Assembly: GCA_017415555.1 (NCBI GenBank)
Contig: JAFQGF010000050.1
Span: forward strand, 1-41,048
DNA from: Akkermansia sp.
GTDB taxonomy: Bacteria; Verrucomicrobiota; Verrucomicrobiia; Verrucomicrobiales; Akkermansiaceae
Direction: 5' to 3'
DNA: 41,048 nucleotides
The notes under the pieces were generated by a model. It did no database searches. It saw only the letters and a program-made list of their open reading frames with translations, and had not been told where the DNA came from. The stretch's first letter is position 1. Every line of letters starts with the position of its first letter. The translations under genes were made by a program, and so were the position numbers. Shown here in pieces: positions 28,275 to 35,191 of this stretch.

Positions 28275-31103
28275 TCAGTGGACGAAGATGACCTCGTAGG
28301 TATACTGCCCTTCCTGTTGCGGGGCACAGATGCGGAGCTGGCCGTCGCCCGTGGGTGCGGCAAATTCCTTCATGTATTCGTTACCTCCGGTGGGCTGTGC
28401 GTCATTGATGGTGTAATCTGCTGTACCGACTACAATGATTTTTTTGGTGTTGAGGGGCAGAGGCATGCTCAGCTTCAGCTCAGCTTTGCCGTTGTTGTAG
28501 AAGGTTGTGAGGTCGCCATCGGTGAGCAGAACCGGGTTAAGGTCTGCCTGTTCGCGGCTCAGACCCAGGCGGAAGTAGGTGAGCTTGATTTCCTGCGCGA
28601 GGTTTCCCTTATGTGTCAGACGCACGGCTGTAATGGCTTTGTTCGGCAGCTGCTCTTTTTCGAATATGAGCCATTCGCCCTCTGCCACGCCCCGCACAGT
28701 GCTCTGCGTGCCGTCTGTATGGGTGAGGGTGATTTCTGCCCAGTTGGGCAGCTCGGTATTTCCCAGATTGAGCAGCATGTTCTGCGGCATTATCGTGCCG
28801 GGTATCTGCAGCTCAATATACTCCCCCGGGGCCATGGAGAATACCTCCATGATGCGGTTGATGCCGATGTGCTCCTCATTCCGGTATGCGGACAAAACAG
28901 GTGCTTTCGCCAGCTTGTGGGCTGTGTAGGGGGGCAGGGTGCGGTTAATCGAAAACTCTCTGAGGCAGACGGGGGCTGCCGGGGCTTCCGTTACTCTGTA
29001 GCGCAGCATGGCGGCTTGTGCAGGTTGCTCCGCGGTATTGAGCACCAGGGTGTTGCCGCTGAGCGGGGCGCCTATGGGCTGCCAGTCGCGGCCATTGGCA
29101 GAGATTTCGAACTGCCCCTTGCCCAGGGGCGTGTTGCGCCCGGTACTCAGGACGATGCTGAATATATCTGTCGGTTCTCCGAAGTCCAGGCAGAGGGTAT
29201 CGCCTACATGCAGACGGTGCACTTCGTCTTTCCCTGCCTCCGGGGTGCCGGGGCGGGGCGATACTGTGGAGTTGATGCTGAAGGTGGGGGCGGTATGCCG
29301 ACGCCCGGAGATTTGTGCCAGAATGGGTGCATTGAGGTAGCACAGGGTATCCATCATAGCGGGGGTCATGTGGTACATCGCCACCTCAGTATCTTTCAGG
29401 TACACGGTGCCGTCCGGCGTCCATTCGTCGCGCAGGGTGTTTTCCATGTCGGCATGGAGTCGCACGGCCTGGAAAAAGTTCTGCGTGCGCGTGGTGGTGT
29501 CTGTGGAGCGGATGGATTTCATGGCGTAGGCCCCGGCGCGCCCGGCAAGGATGAACTGCGAAAGCCAGGGGGCAATATCTTTTTGAAGCTCTGCGGTATC
29601 TGCTGCGTTTTGCAGGGTGAGGCCGGCGTTCTCCATGCGTTCGAATTCTGCTTGAAGGGTAGCGGCATCAGCGGTATTCGGTTTGCCGTCCATCAGCGAT
29701 TTTCTGTAGGCGGCAGAGACCGGGGCAAACTGCGCGGATTCTTCGCGCAGGTATTTGTGTGTGTTGGGTAGCAGGTAGGAGTTGTGGTCGCAGAAGCACT
29801 GCATGGCCTCCGTGCTATCGGGGTATAGGCGTGCAATGCCGGCACGCCAGGATTTGTCGGATTCAAAACCGGTGATGTTCCAGGTATAGTCCGCCACCCC
29901 GAATATGCCGACCTTGCTGGCCTCAGCGTGTTCCATGGGGTTGGCCACAAAGCCGCTCATGGCAGATTTCATTTCCGGCTCCGTGCCCAGCCCGTAAGTG
30001 CGCCCCATGGAAATGCGGCTGCGTTTGAAGTCGTTACAGGGCCAGTTCCACCAGATGAAGGTAGGGCGTTTTACCTGCTCATTCACCCACTGCTGGCCGG
30101 AGAGCGTGATGTCGTGCACCACGGTGTCACCGGTCCACATCACGGGGATGCTCTTATCCAATCCGGTGCCGAGGGTATTGAGAAACTTTTCGTTTGTCCA
30201 GGCCTTGTTGTAGCCGGTGGGGCACATGATAAGTGTTTGGTTGACGTCCGGGTGTTTGCGGATGAAGTGCTCGAGGATGTAGTTGCAGAGCTGCACCTGG
30301 CGCTCTGCCTTGCCGATTTCGCCGCTGGAGTCGTCTACTAGGACGCCGAAATCGCGCACCCCCAGCTCATACATGAGTTGCAGCTTGTGACAGAGGGCGT
30401 TCAACTGGTTTTTGCCTTCGTTTTCCTCCCATTTCACGGTATTGGCCGGGTGAATAGCCCATACGAAGCGTACATGGTTGCGGCGGGCATGCTGTACCAG
30501 TTGGCGGATTTCTTCGGCTTTGTCGACCGGGTAGGGCTCGTAGCAGCCCAGGCCGTGGTGGTACGGGTCATCCTTCGGGGCGTAGATGTAGGTGTTCAGC
30601 TTGTTACGACCGTAGAAATCGAACTGCGCTTTTCGCGCTTCGAAGCTCCAGGGGGCTCCATAGTATCCCTCTACGGTGCCTCGGAATGGCAGATCCGGCC
30701 AGTCGAGGATGCTGCCCAGAGGCAATTTGCCCTGCCGAGCTACCTCTGCCAGCGACTGCTCCGGGAATGGGTCTCGCTGGGCACATTGAGCACCTTTTAC
30801 GCCTTGCAGCAACTGGCTGAGTGTCTGTTTGGCGTAGTGCAGGGCTTCTTCCGAGTTAGCCCAAACACTGAGCTTGCCGGGCATGATGTGCAGGGCGTAT
30901 GCCCCCACATTGTCTGCCGGAATCTGCGCCCACATACCATCCCGGCTATCCGGGCGGCGCATGTTTATCTGCACGTCGGTAACGCGAGTGTCGGCGTCCA
31001 GCAGCGTGACCTGTTGGGGGGTGGGGAAAATATCGTGCATGGTAACGGCAGACAGGGGGGCACTGAAAAGCGCCAGGCTTGCAAGGAAGTGGTGTCGATT
31101 CAT
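28275..31103 (-). CDS. Secreted GH84 beta-N-acetylglucosaminidase
   Basis: Removes beta-linked N-acetylglucosamine from glycoproteins such as mucins, outside the cytoplasm. The protein has 942 residues from the ATG at 31103. A signal peptide is visible (MNRHHFLASLALFSAPLSA). An N-terminal alpha/beta domain (about 25-135) precedes the GH84 barrel. The barrel begins with the hallmark RGTVEGYYGAPWS (residues 141-153) and YIYAPKDDPYH. The catalytic pair is D257-D258 in VLVDDSSG, used for substrate-assisted catalysis in this family. A helical domain follows, then an F5/8 type C-like domain (about 660-750, with FEISANGRDWQPIG), and a further beta domain. Family members include hyaluronidase-like and O-GlcNAcase enzymes, so the exact substrate is not fixed. 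The start overlaps the HAD gene stop by 4 nt (ATGA). Confidence 0.9.
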   Translation of the reverse strand: MNRHHFLASLALFSAPLSAVTMHDIFPTPQQVTLLDADTRVTDVQINMRRPDSRDGMWAQIPADNVGAYALHIMPGKLSVWANSEEALHYAKQTLSQLLQGVKGAQCAQRDPFPEQSLAEVARQGKLPLGSILDWPDLPFRGTVEGYYGAPWSFEARKAQFDFYGRNKLNTYIYAPKDDPYHHGLGCYEPYPVDKAEEIRQLVQHARRNHVRFVWAIHPANTVKWEENEGKNQLNALCHKLQLMYELGVRDFGVLVDDSSGEIGKAERQVQLCNYILEHFIRKHPDVNQTLIMCPTGYNKAWTNEKFLNTLGTGLDKSIPVMWTGDTVVHDITLSGQQWVNEQVKRPTFIWWNWPCNDFKRSRISMGRTYGLGTEPEMKSAMSGFVANPMEHAEASKVGIFGVADYTWNITGFESDKSWRAGIARLYPDSTEAMQCFCDHNSYLLPNTHKYLREESAQFAPVSAAYRKSLMDGKPNTADAATLQAEFERMENAGLTLQNAADTAELQKDIAPWLSQFILAGRAGAYAMKSIRSTDTTTRTQNFFQAVRLHADMENTLRDEWTPDGTVYLKDTEVAMYHMTPAMMDTLCYLNAPILAQISGRRHTAPTFSINSTVSPRPGTPEAGKDEVHRLHVGDTLCLDFGEPTDIFSIVLSTGRNTPLGKGQFEISANGRDWQPIGAPLSGNTLVLNTAEQPAQAAMLRYRVTEAPAAPVCLREFSINRTLPPYTAHKLAKAPVLSAYRNEEHIGINRIMEVFSMAPGEYIELQIPGTIMPQNMLLNLGNTELPNWAEITLTHTDGTQSTVRGVAEGEWLIFEKEQLPNKAITAVRLTHKGNLAQEIKLTYFRLGLSREQADLNPVLLTDGDLTTFYNNGKAELKLSMPLPLNTKKIIVVGTADYTINDAQPTGGNEYMKEFAAPTGDGQLRICAPQQEGQYTYEVIFVH

Positions 31104-31759
31104 GTTGTCAGTGTATTGAGAAGTGGTGCCAGTTCGGCAAAGTTGTTCAGACGGTATTCCGGGGCAAGTGCCAGGCAGGCGGCTTCGTCTGCTGTGGCAT
31201 GGCTGCTCCACGCAGCATTGATGATAGGCACGCCTACGCTGTGGCAAAGTTCGATGTCGCTGGGAGCATCGCCCACATAGATAATGTCCTCCGGGCGGAG
31301 CTGCCAGGCATCCATGGCGCGTTTCAGGTTGTCGGCCTTGGCGTTGTAATAGGGGTCGCCGTAGAGCAGCAGGTCAAATACTCCATCCATGCCGTATTTT
31401 TTCAGGGTCGGTTCGGCCGTGTAGTATTCTTTGCCGGTGAGCAGTGCCAGTTTCAGCCCACGCATCTTAAGGGTTTTCAGCAATTCCGTCGCTCCGGGAA
31501 AGGGGGTGGGTGCAAGTTCATCGTGCCGCTCGCAATAGATGCGCACAAAGGTATCGATGGGGAGCTCGGGGGCATCCGGGTTCATATTCAGCAGCCCGCC
31601 CAGAACACCCCGGTCGCTCAGCCCGAAGTAACTCACTACTTCTTCCGCAGTGGGTGTCCGGCCGGTCAGCTCACACACGGTGGTGCGGTAAGCTTCAATA
31701 CACAGCGTGAGCGTGTCGCCCAGTGTGCCGTCCATGTCGAATATGATTCCCTTGAGCAT
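31100..31759 (-). CDS. HAD-family phosphatase (phosphoglycolate phosphatase-like)
   Basis: A cytoplasmic hydrolase that removes phosphate from a small metabolite. The protein has 219 residues from the ATG at 31759. HAD motif I is GIIFDMDGTLGDTL (nucleophile Asp), motif II is the Thr of LALLTGKEYY, motif III is a Lys near NAKADNLKRA, and motif IV is IIYVGDAPSDIEL. A helical cap lies between motifs I and II, as in the Gph/PGMB class. The substrate cannot be told. It is first in an operon with the GH84 gene (4-nt overlap) and the lipoprotein. The promoter is at 31777-31804. A frame extending to 31804 is open but lies on the promoter. Confidence 0.85.
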   Translation of the reverse strand: MLKGIIFDMDGTLGDTLTLCIEAYRTTVCELTGRTPTAEEVVSYFGLSDRGVLGGLLNMNPDAPELPIDTFVRIYCERHDELAPTPFPGATELLKTLKMRGLKLALLTGKEYYTAEPTLKKYGMDGVFDLLLYGDPYYNAKADNLKRAMDAWQLRPEDIIYVGDAPSDIELCHSVGVPIINAAWSSHATADEAACLALAPEYRLNNFAELAPLLNTLTT

Positions 31760-31776
31760 AAAAACTAAGTCCGGGT

Positions 31777-31804
31777 ATTCTACCAGAAAATAATTGCATG
31801 GCAA
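31777..31804 (-). promoter_or_regulatory. Promoter of the HAD-GH84-lipoprotein operon
   Basis: On the minus strand: TTGCCA (31804-31799), a 16-nt spacer and TAGAAT (31782-31777). Both match 5 of 6 bases. The predicted leader before the ATG at 31759 is only about 10 nt. Confidence 0.6.
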
Positions 31805-31831
31805 GAGGCAAGTGCGACAGCCAAATGCAAT

Positions 31832-31848
31832 GGTGCGGACGACGCACC
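31832..31848 (-). terminator. Small hairpin after bioG
   Basis: GGTGCG (31832-31837) and CGCACC (31843-31848) form a 6-bp stem with a 5-nt loop, 37 nt after the minus-strand bioG stop. No T-run is present; it is a weak candidate for ending the fucU-queD-bioG transcript. Confidence 0.35.
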
Positions 31849-31884
31849 GGAATAATGATACCCTTTCGTTTTAGCCGGGGCTGC

Positions 31885-32541
31885 TTATATCAGCTCGTTG
31901 AGCACAATTCCGGCGTCGGTAAAGGGGTAGTGGTAGCTGTCGAACTCCGTGCCAAGTCCTACCGTGGACCAGTAATCCCACATGCGGGCAGGTGGGAATA
32001 TCTCATCCTTGTCGGCAATGTAGGCTCGGTGCCAGGTGAGATGCGCCGCCGAGTAGTCCTTGGCCTGGTCGGAGAGGTTGATCAGCTCATTCACCTTCTC
32101 ATCGGCGCTGCGGTCGGGGTAGGGGCCATCCGGGATGTAGCGGCCTTCGGCTGCGGCTCCCGTGGCGGCGAATGCGTTTTCTCCGCCACTACGGGCAATC
32201 GTCTGCATGCTGCGCAGCACGACTTTGAGGCGCATACCCCAACGCGGGTCAACCGGGTAGGGGGTGCCATTGAGTGCTACCGCCCGGTATAGGGGAAGCT
32301 CCCGGCAGCATTGCTCTGCCACCCATACGCCAAAGGACCAGGCAAAGAGGAAAATGCGGCGGTAGCGTGCGAAGTCTTCGGCACGGAACGGCTCCGGCTT
32401 CCCGCTATGGTTGTGGCACGCCAGTACATCGTATCCCGGCGGGGCGATGTGTAGCACGGCATTCGGCGTGGCTGCCCATCCCAGCAGGAAGATAATGACA
32501 TCCTGGTTCTCTGATGATTGTCTGAGCCAGTCTTTTTCCAT
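31885..32541 (-). CDS. bioG: BioG-like pimeloyl-ACP methyl ester esterase (DUF452)
   Basis: In biotin synthesis BioG cleaves the methyl ester of pimeloyl-ACP to close the BioC/FabH-type route. The protein has 218 residues, the usual size for DUF452 proteins. It shows the N-terminal FLLGWAATPNA oxyanion region, the nucleophile Ser in FLFAWSFGVWVAE, and the family signature ALNGTPYPVDPRWG. No signal peptide is present, so it is cytoplasmic. It is the last gene of a three-gene minus-strand operon, 12 nt after queD. No other biotin genes are in the window, so the pathway link rests on the family alone. Confidence 0.8.
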   Translation of the reverse strand: MEKDWLRQSSENQDVIIFLLGWAATPNAVLHIAPPGYDVLACHNHSGKPEPFRAEDFARYRRIFLFAWSFGVWVAEQCCRELPLYRAVALNGTPYPVDPRWGMRLKVVLRSMQTIARSGGENAFAATGAAAEGRYIPDGPYPDRSADEKVNELINLSDQAKDYSAAHLTWHRAYIADKDEIFPPARMWDYWSTVGLGTEFDSYHYPFTDAGIVLNELI

Positions 32542-32553
32542 GGGGCCGGATGG

Positions 32554-33006
32554 TTATTCTCCGTATTCTGCCCAGCTGGAGGAAGTCTCCCACACGCGCA
32601 CACGCTCCAGTCGCACACAGTCACGCACCGGGTAGGCCGTGCCTATGCCCTGTGAGGCGCGGGTGAGAGCCTCTTGTGCGTAGCGGAAGACGGTGTGAGC
32701 CATGGCTTCGCTGGTGGGATCCTGGCGGTCGAAGGGGATGATGCGGTCGCCGTAAATGTGGCGGAACTCCTCGTAGTGTGGGTCTTCCGTGTTCATGCAG
32801 AGCGAGTGGTCGAATTGCTCCAGAAACGTGCCCATCATCTCCTTGATGGCCTTGAAGTCCAGCACCATGTCGTTTTCGTCCAGCGTTTCTGCCGCGAAAA
32901 CAAGCTCGACACTGCGCGTATGCCCATGCGGGAACGCGCAGCTGCCGGGGTGCTTGGAGAGAAGGTGACCACTCTCCAGCTCAATTGTTTTGCAGATGCG
33001 GTACAC
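32554..33006 (-). CDS. queD: 6-carboxy-tetrahydropterin synthase / PTPS family
   Basis: Makes 6-carboxy-5,6,7,8-tetrahydropterin from dihydroneopterin triphosphate, an early step to queuosine; pterin synthesis is the alternative for this family. The protein has 150 residues. The zinc ligands are H14 (ESGHLLS) and H27 and H29 (FPHGH), with catalytic C23 just before. FDHSLCMNTED and the closing VWETSSSWAEY are also family features. The start is a GTG at 33006 with AAAGGG a suitable distance upstream, a rare clear Shine-Dalgarno here; no ATG fits. It lies 7 nt after fucU and 12 nt before bioG. No other queuosine genes are visible. Confidence 0.85.
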   Translation of the reverse strand: MYRICKTIELESGHLLSKHPGSCAFPHGHTRSVELVFAAETLDENDMVLDFKAIKEMMGTFLEQFDHSLCMNTEDPHYEEFRHIYGDRIIPFDRQDPTSEAMAHTVFRYAQEALTRASQGIGTAYPVRDCVRLERVRVWETSSSWAEYGE

Positions 33007-33013
33007 GACCCTT

Positions 33014-33433
33014 TCAGCAAACTGGGGTTACACCCTTTTTGAGGATGATGTTGCCATACTTGGCGGTCTCGCCTGTCACCACAACGGCATAGGCCTTTTT
33101 AGCGCGCTCGTAGAAGGCGTAGCGCTCCTCGCGCTCAATCTCGCCCTCGTAGCCCAGCGCGGCACGGTATTTCGCCTCCACTGCGGGATCCAGCGTATCG
33201 CCGGGTACTGCCTCCATCATGATGACGGGGGTGGCATAGGCATCCAGTTCGAAGAGGGGGATGATGCCTGCCAGCAGGGTATCCACGCCAAGTCCATCCG
33301 CGCGCACCACGGTGCAGTTGAAGGTGTGCCCCGGAAAGTGGGCATCGGAGAACACTATCTCGTCCCCATGACCCATCTCGGCCAGGATTTTGAGAAGTTC
33401 GGGGGAAATTACAGGAGAAATGCCTTTTAACAT
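33014..33433 (-). CDS. fucU: L-fucose mutarotase (RbsD/FucU family)
   Basis: Speeds interconversion of alpha and beta L-fucose so that fucose isomerase can act. The protein has 139 residues, normal for the family. It begins [20 protein letters not shown] and continues with [14 protein letters not shown], holding the conserved H22 and D30. A C-terminal YGNIILKKG motif closes the active site. RbsD (ribose) is the related alternative, but the MLKGI...P start and the length favour FucU. It is the first gene of the minus-strand operon with queD and bioG. Its promoter is at 33443-33471, only a few nt before the ATG. The role fits a mucin-fucose user. Confidence 0.88.
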   Translation of the reverse strand: MLKGISPVISPELLKILAEMGHGDEIVFSDAHFPGHTFNCTVVRADGLGVDTLLAGIIPLFELDAYATPVIMMEAVPGDTLDPAVEAKYRAALGYEGEIEREERYAFYERAKKAYAVVVTGETAKYGNIILKKGVTPVC

Positions 33434-33442
33434 AACGCCACA

Positions 33443-33471
33443 ATGCTACCACATTTTTTGCCCGCTGGCAA
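33443..33471 (-). promoter_or_regulatory. Promoter of fucU-queD-bioG, nearly leaderless
   Basis: On the minus strand: TTGCCA (33471-33466), a 17-nt spacer and TAGCAT (33448-33443). Nine nt separate the -10 from the fucU ATG, so the leader should be about 2-4 nt. Confidence 0.55.
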
Positions 33472-33513
33472 TAGAGATTTTGGATTTTGGTTTTTTGGGC
33501 GGAAAAATCGAAA

Positions 33514-33535
33514 GCCGACGCTTCATTACGTCGGC
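33514..33535 (-). terminator. Terminator overlapping the tyrA stop codon
   Basis: GCCGACG (33514-33520) and CGTCGGC (33529-33535) form a 7-bp stem whose loop contains the tyrA stop codon. On the minus strand it is followed by TTTCGATTTTT. It is a compact terminator at the 3' end of the operon. Confidence 0.6.
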
Positions 33536-34413
33536 GGGTTGTCGTCTTTCAGAATGGTTTCGCGGGTTTCTTTGGCGCCGGTGAGCCAGCGCAGTACGCC
33601 GGCTTTGTCCTGGTCTTCCAGCAGGAAGATGAGGCGGTGTAAATCGTTGACACAGTTGGTGAGCACTTCTCGCACGGCAACGTCATTTTCCCACAGAATA
33701 TCTGCCCACATGCCGGCTGAACCGGAACACACGCGTGTGGTATCCCGGAATCCACTGGCGGCCAGACGTTGGAGGTCGGAAAGTGGGACGTCCCCCGGCA
33801 GGGCGTTGCGAGCTGCCAGGGCGGCCATGATGTGGGGCATGTGGGAGATACGAGCCACGGCGCGGTCGTGGTTTTTGGGTTTCATGCTGTAGGTGTGGCA
33901 ACCGAGGGCCTGCCAGAATGCGGCGAGGCGTTCTTCCATGTCGGCCGCTACGCCATGGGGATTGGTGATGGCTACAGTAGCCCCTTGCAACAGGGTGGGA
34001 GTGGCGTGCTCCAGCCCCTGGCGCTCCGCTCCAGCCATGGGGTGCGAGCCGATGAACATGCGGCCGCGCTCAGTAAGCATGTCGCCCGTGGTGCGGTGTA
34101 CATAGGCCTTCACAGAGCCTACATCTGTAACAAGTGCTTTGCGGTCGATGCAGGGCAGGATGAGGCGGGCTAATTCCTCAAAGGCGCCGATGGGGGTGGC
34201 AAAGATGATAAGCTCTGCCCCCATTGCTGCTTCCTTGGCATCTGTATATGTGTGAGTAATACCCAGTTGGCGGGCGAGTGCCAGCGGTTGTTCCCGGCGG
34301 GCCCAAAGGCGCAGCTCACACTCCGGCAGATTGTCGCGCACAGCCAATGCTACAGAACCGCCCAGGAGCCCGGGGCCGTAGATACAGATTGTGCGGAACG
34401 GGGGCTGTGCCAT
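33526..34413 (-). CDS. tyrA: Prephenate dehydrogenase
   Basis: Oxidatively decarboxylates prephenate to 4-hydroxyphenylpyruvate in tyrosine synthesis; arogenate use is possible. The protein has 295 residues, without chorismate mutase or ACT domains. The Rossmann NAD site is ICIYGPGLLGGSVA (residues 9-22). The family motifs FATPIGAF, VTDVGSVK and IGSHPMAGAERQG (catalytic His region) follow, then a helical dimerisation domain with ASGFRDTTRVCSGSAGMW. It starts 7 nt after the upstream lipoprotein gene and is probably cotranscribed with it. The terminator overlaps its stop codon. Confidence 0.93.
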   Translation of the reverse strand: MAQPPFRTICIYGPGLLGGSVALAVRDNLPECELRLWARREQPLALARQLGITHTYTDAKEAAMGAELIIFATPIGAFEELARLILPCIDRKALVTDVGSVKAYVHRTTGDMLTERGRMFIGSHPMAGAERQGLEHATPTLLQGATVAITNPHGVAADMEERLAAFWQALGCHTYSMKPKNHDRAVARISHMPHIMAALAARNALPGDVPLSDLQRLAASGFRDTTRVCSGSAGMWADILWENDVAVREVLTNCVNDLHRLIFLLEDQDKAGVLRWLTGAKETRETILKDDNPPT

Positions 34414-34420
34414 GGCGTTA

Positions 34421-35071
34421 TCAGGGGACGATGAACTTAAAGTTTGTTCCCTTAACCTTCAGCACTTTGCCGCTGGGATGCACCTTGCCCGTTTTGGGGT
34501 CGATGATGCGGATGGTCTTGGTGGTGTCCAGCGGATTATACACGCGGATGGGGTCGCCTTCCACACGCATAGCTACGGGGATGGGGCCGGTATTGGTGAT
34601 AAGTTTGGGGTCGGTGGGCGTAGAGGCCTGGCCGGCTGCACTCGGTGTCGGCGGGGTGACGGTGGATACTGTGGGGGGCTGCACCGCTGCCGGCTGGGGG
34701 GTGAGTGTCGGCGGGGTAAAGGACTGGGTGATGTGAGAGGAGGTAGCAGGGGCTGCAGGCTGAATCGCAGGACGCACCGCCGGTGCCACAGGCTGGGTAA
34801 CTGCCGGGCGTACGGTTGGCTGTGTTACGGGCATGTAGCCCATGGGTTGCTGCGGCGCGGGGGTGAGTGCCGGGGCTGTGGTGGTGGATACCCAAGTGCC
34901 GGGGGGAGTCATCGGCTGGGGGACGGCAGGCTGCTGCACGACCGGAGCCACGGCTTGTCGGCGCGGCGTGTAAGGCATCTCCGGCACGGGGTTGGAGTCG
35001 TATACGCAGGAACTGAGCACGCAGCTGCTGAGTGCCATGGGGAAAAACTTGCGGATTGCTGAGATATTCAT
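34421..35071 (-). CDS. Proline/threonine-rich lipoprotein
   Basis: A predicted exported lipoprotein of 216 residues with no family that I recognise. The N-terminus is a signal peptide ending in LSSC (cysteine near residue 22). Residues about 30-145 are a low-complexity Pro/Gln/Thr/Val/Ala stretch, probably an extended cell-wall spacer. The C-terminal 65 residues form a small domain (IPVAMRVEGDPIRVYNPLDT and ending LKVKGTNFKFIVP). It resembles in layout the lipoprotein at 23616-24650, which also has a Pro/Gln-rich spacer. It is first in an operon with tyrA (7-nt gap), with a promoter at 35099-35127. Confidence 0.7.
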   Translation of the reverse strand: MNISAIRKFFPMALSSCVLSSCVYDSNPVPEMPYTPRRQAVAPVVQQPAVPQPMTPPGTWVSTTTAPALTPAPQQPMGYMPVTQPTVRPAVTQPVAPAVRPAIQPAAPATSSHITQSFTPPTLTPQPAAVQPPTVSTVTPPTPSAAGQASTPTDPKLITNTGPIPVAMRVEGDPIRVYNPLDTTKTIRIIDPKTGKVHPSGKVLKVKGTNFKFIVP

Positions 35072-35098
35072 ATACAGAAAGAGCTTCCTATTAGGGAG

Positions 35099-35127
35099 AC
35101 TTTAGTTTTTTTCTGTTCAAAAGTCAA
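35099..35127 (-). promoter_or_regulatory. Promoter of the lipoprotein-tyrA operon
   Basis: On the minus strand: TTGACT (35127-35122), a 17-nt A-rich spacer and TAAAGT (35104-35099). It would give a leader of about 20 nt before the ATG at 35071. Confidence 0.5.
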
Positions 35128-35156
35128 CCGTAAAAAGCGTATTCTGCGCTTTGTGC

Positions 35157-35185
35157 TTGAAAAATTGTTGTGTGGGGAGTAGAAT
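35157..35185 (+). promoter_or_regulatory. ispG promoter, predicted leaderless
   Basis: TTGAAA (35157-35162), a 17-nt spacer and TAGAAT (35180-35185). The ATG at 35192 lies only 6 nt after the -10 box, so transcription should begin at or next to the A of the start codon. Confidence 0.6.
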
Positions 35186-35191
35186 ACAGTC

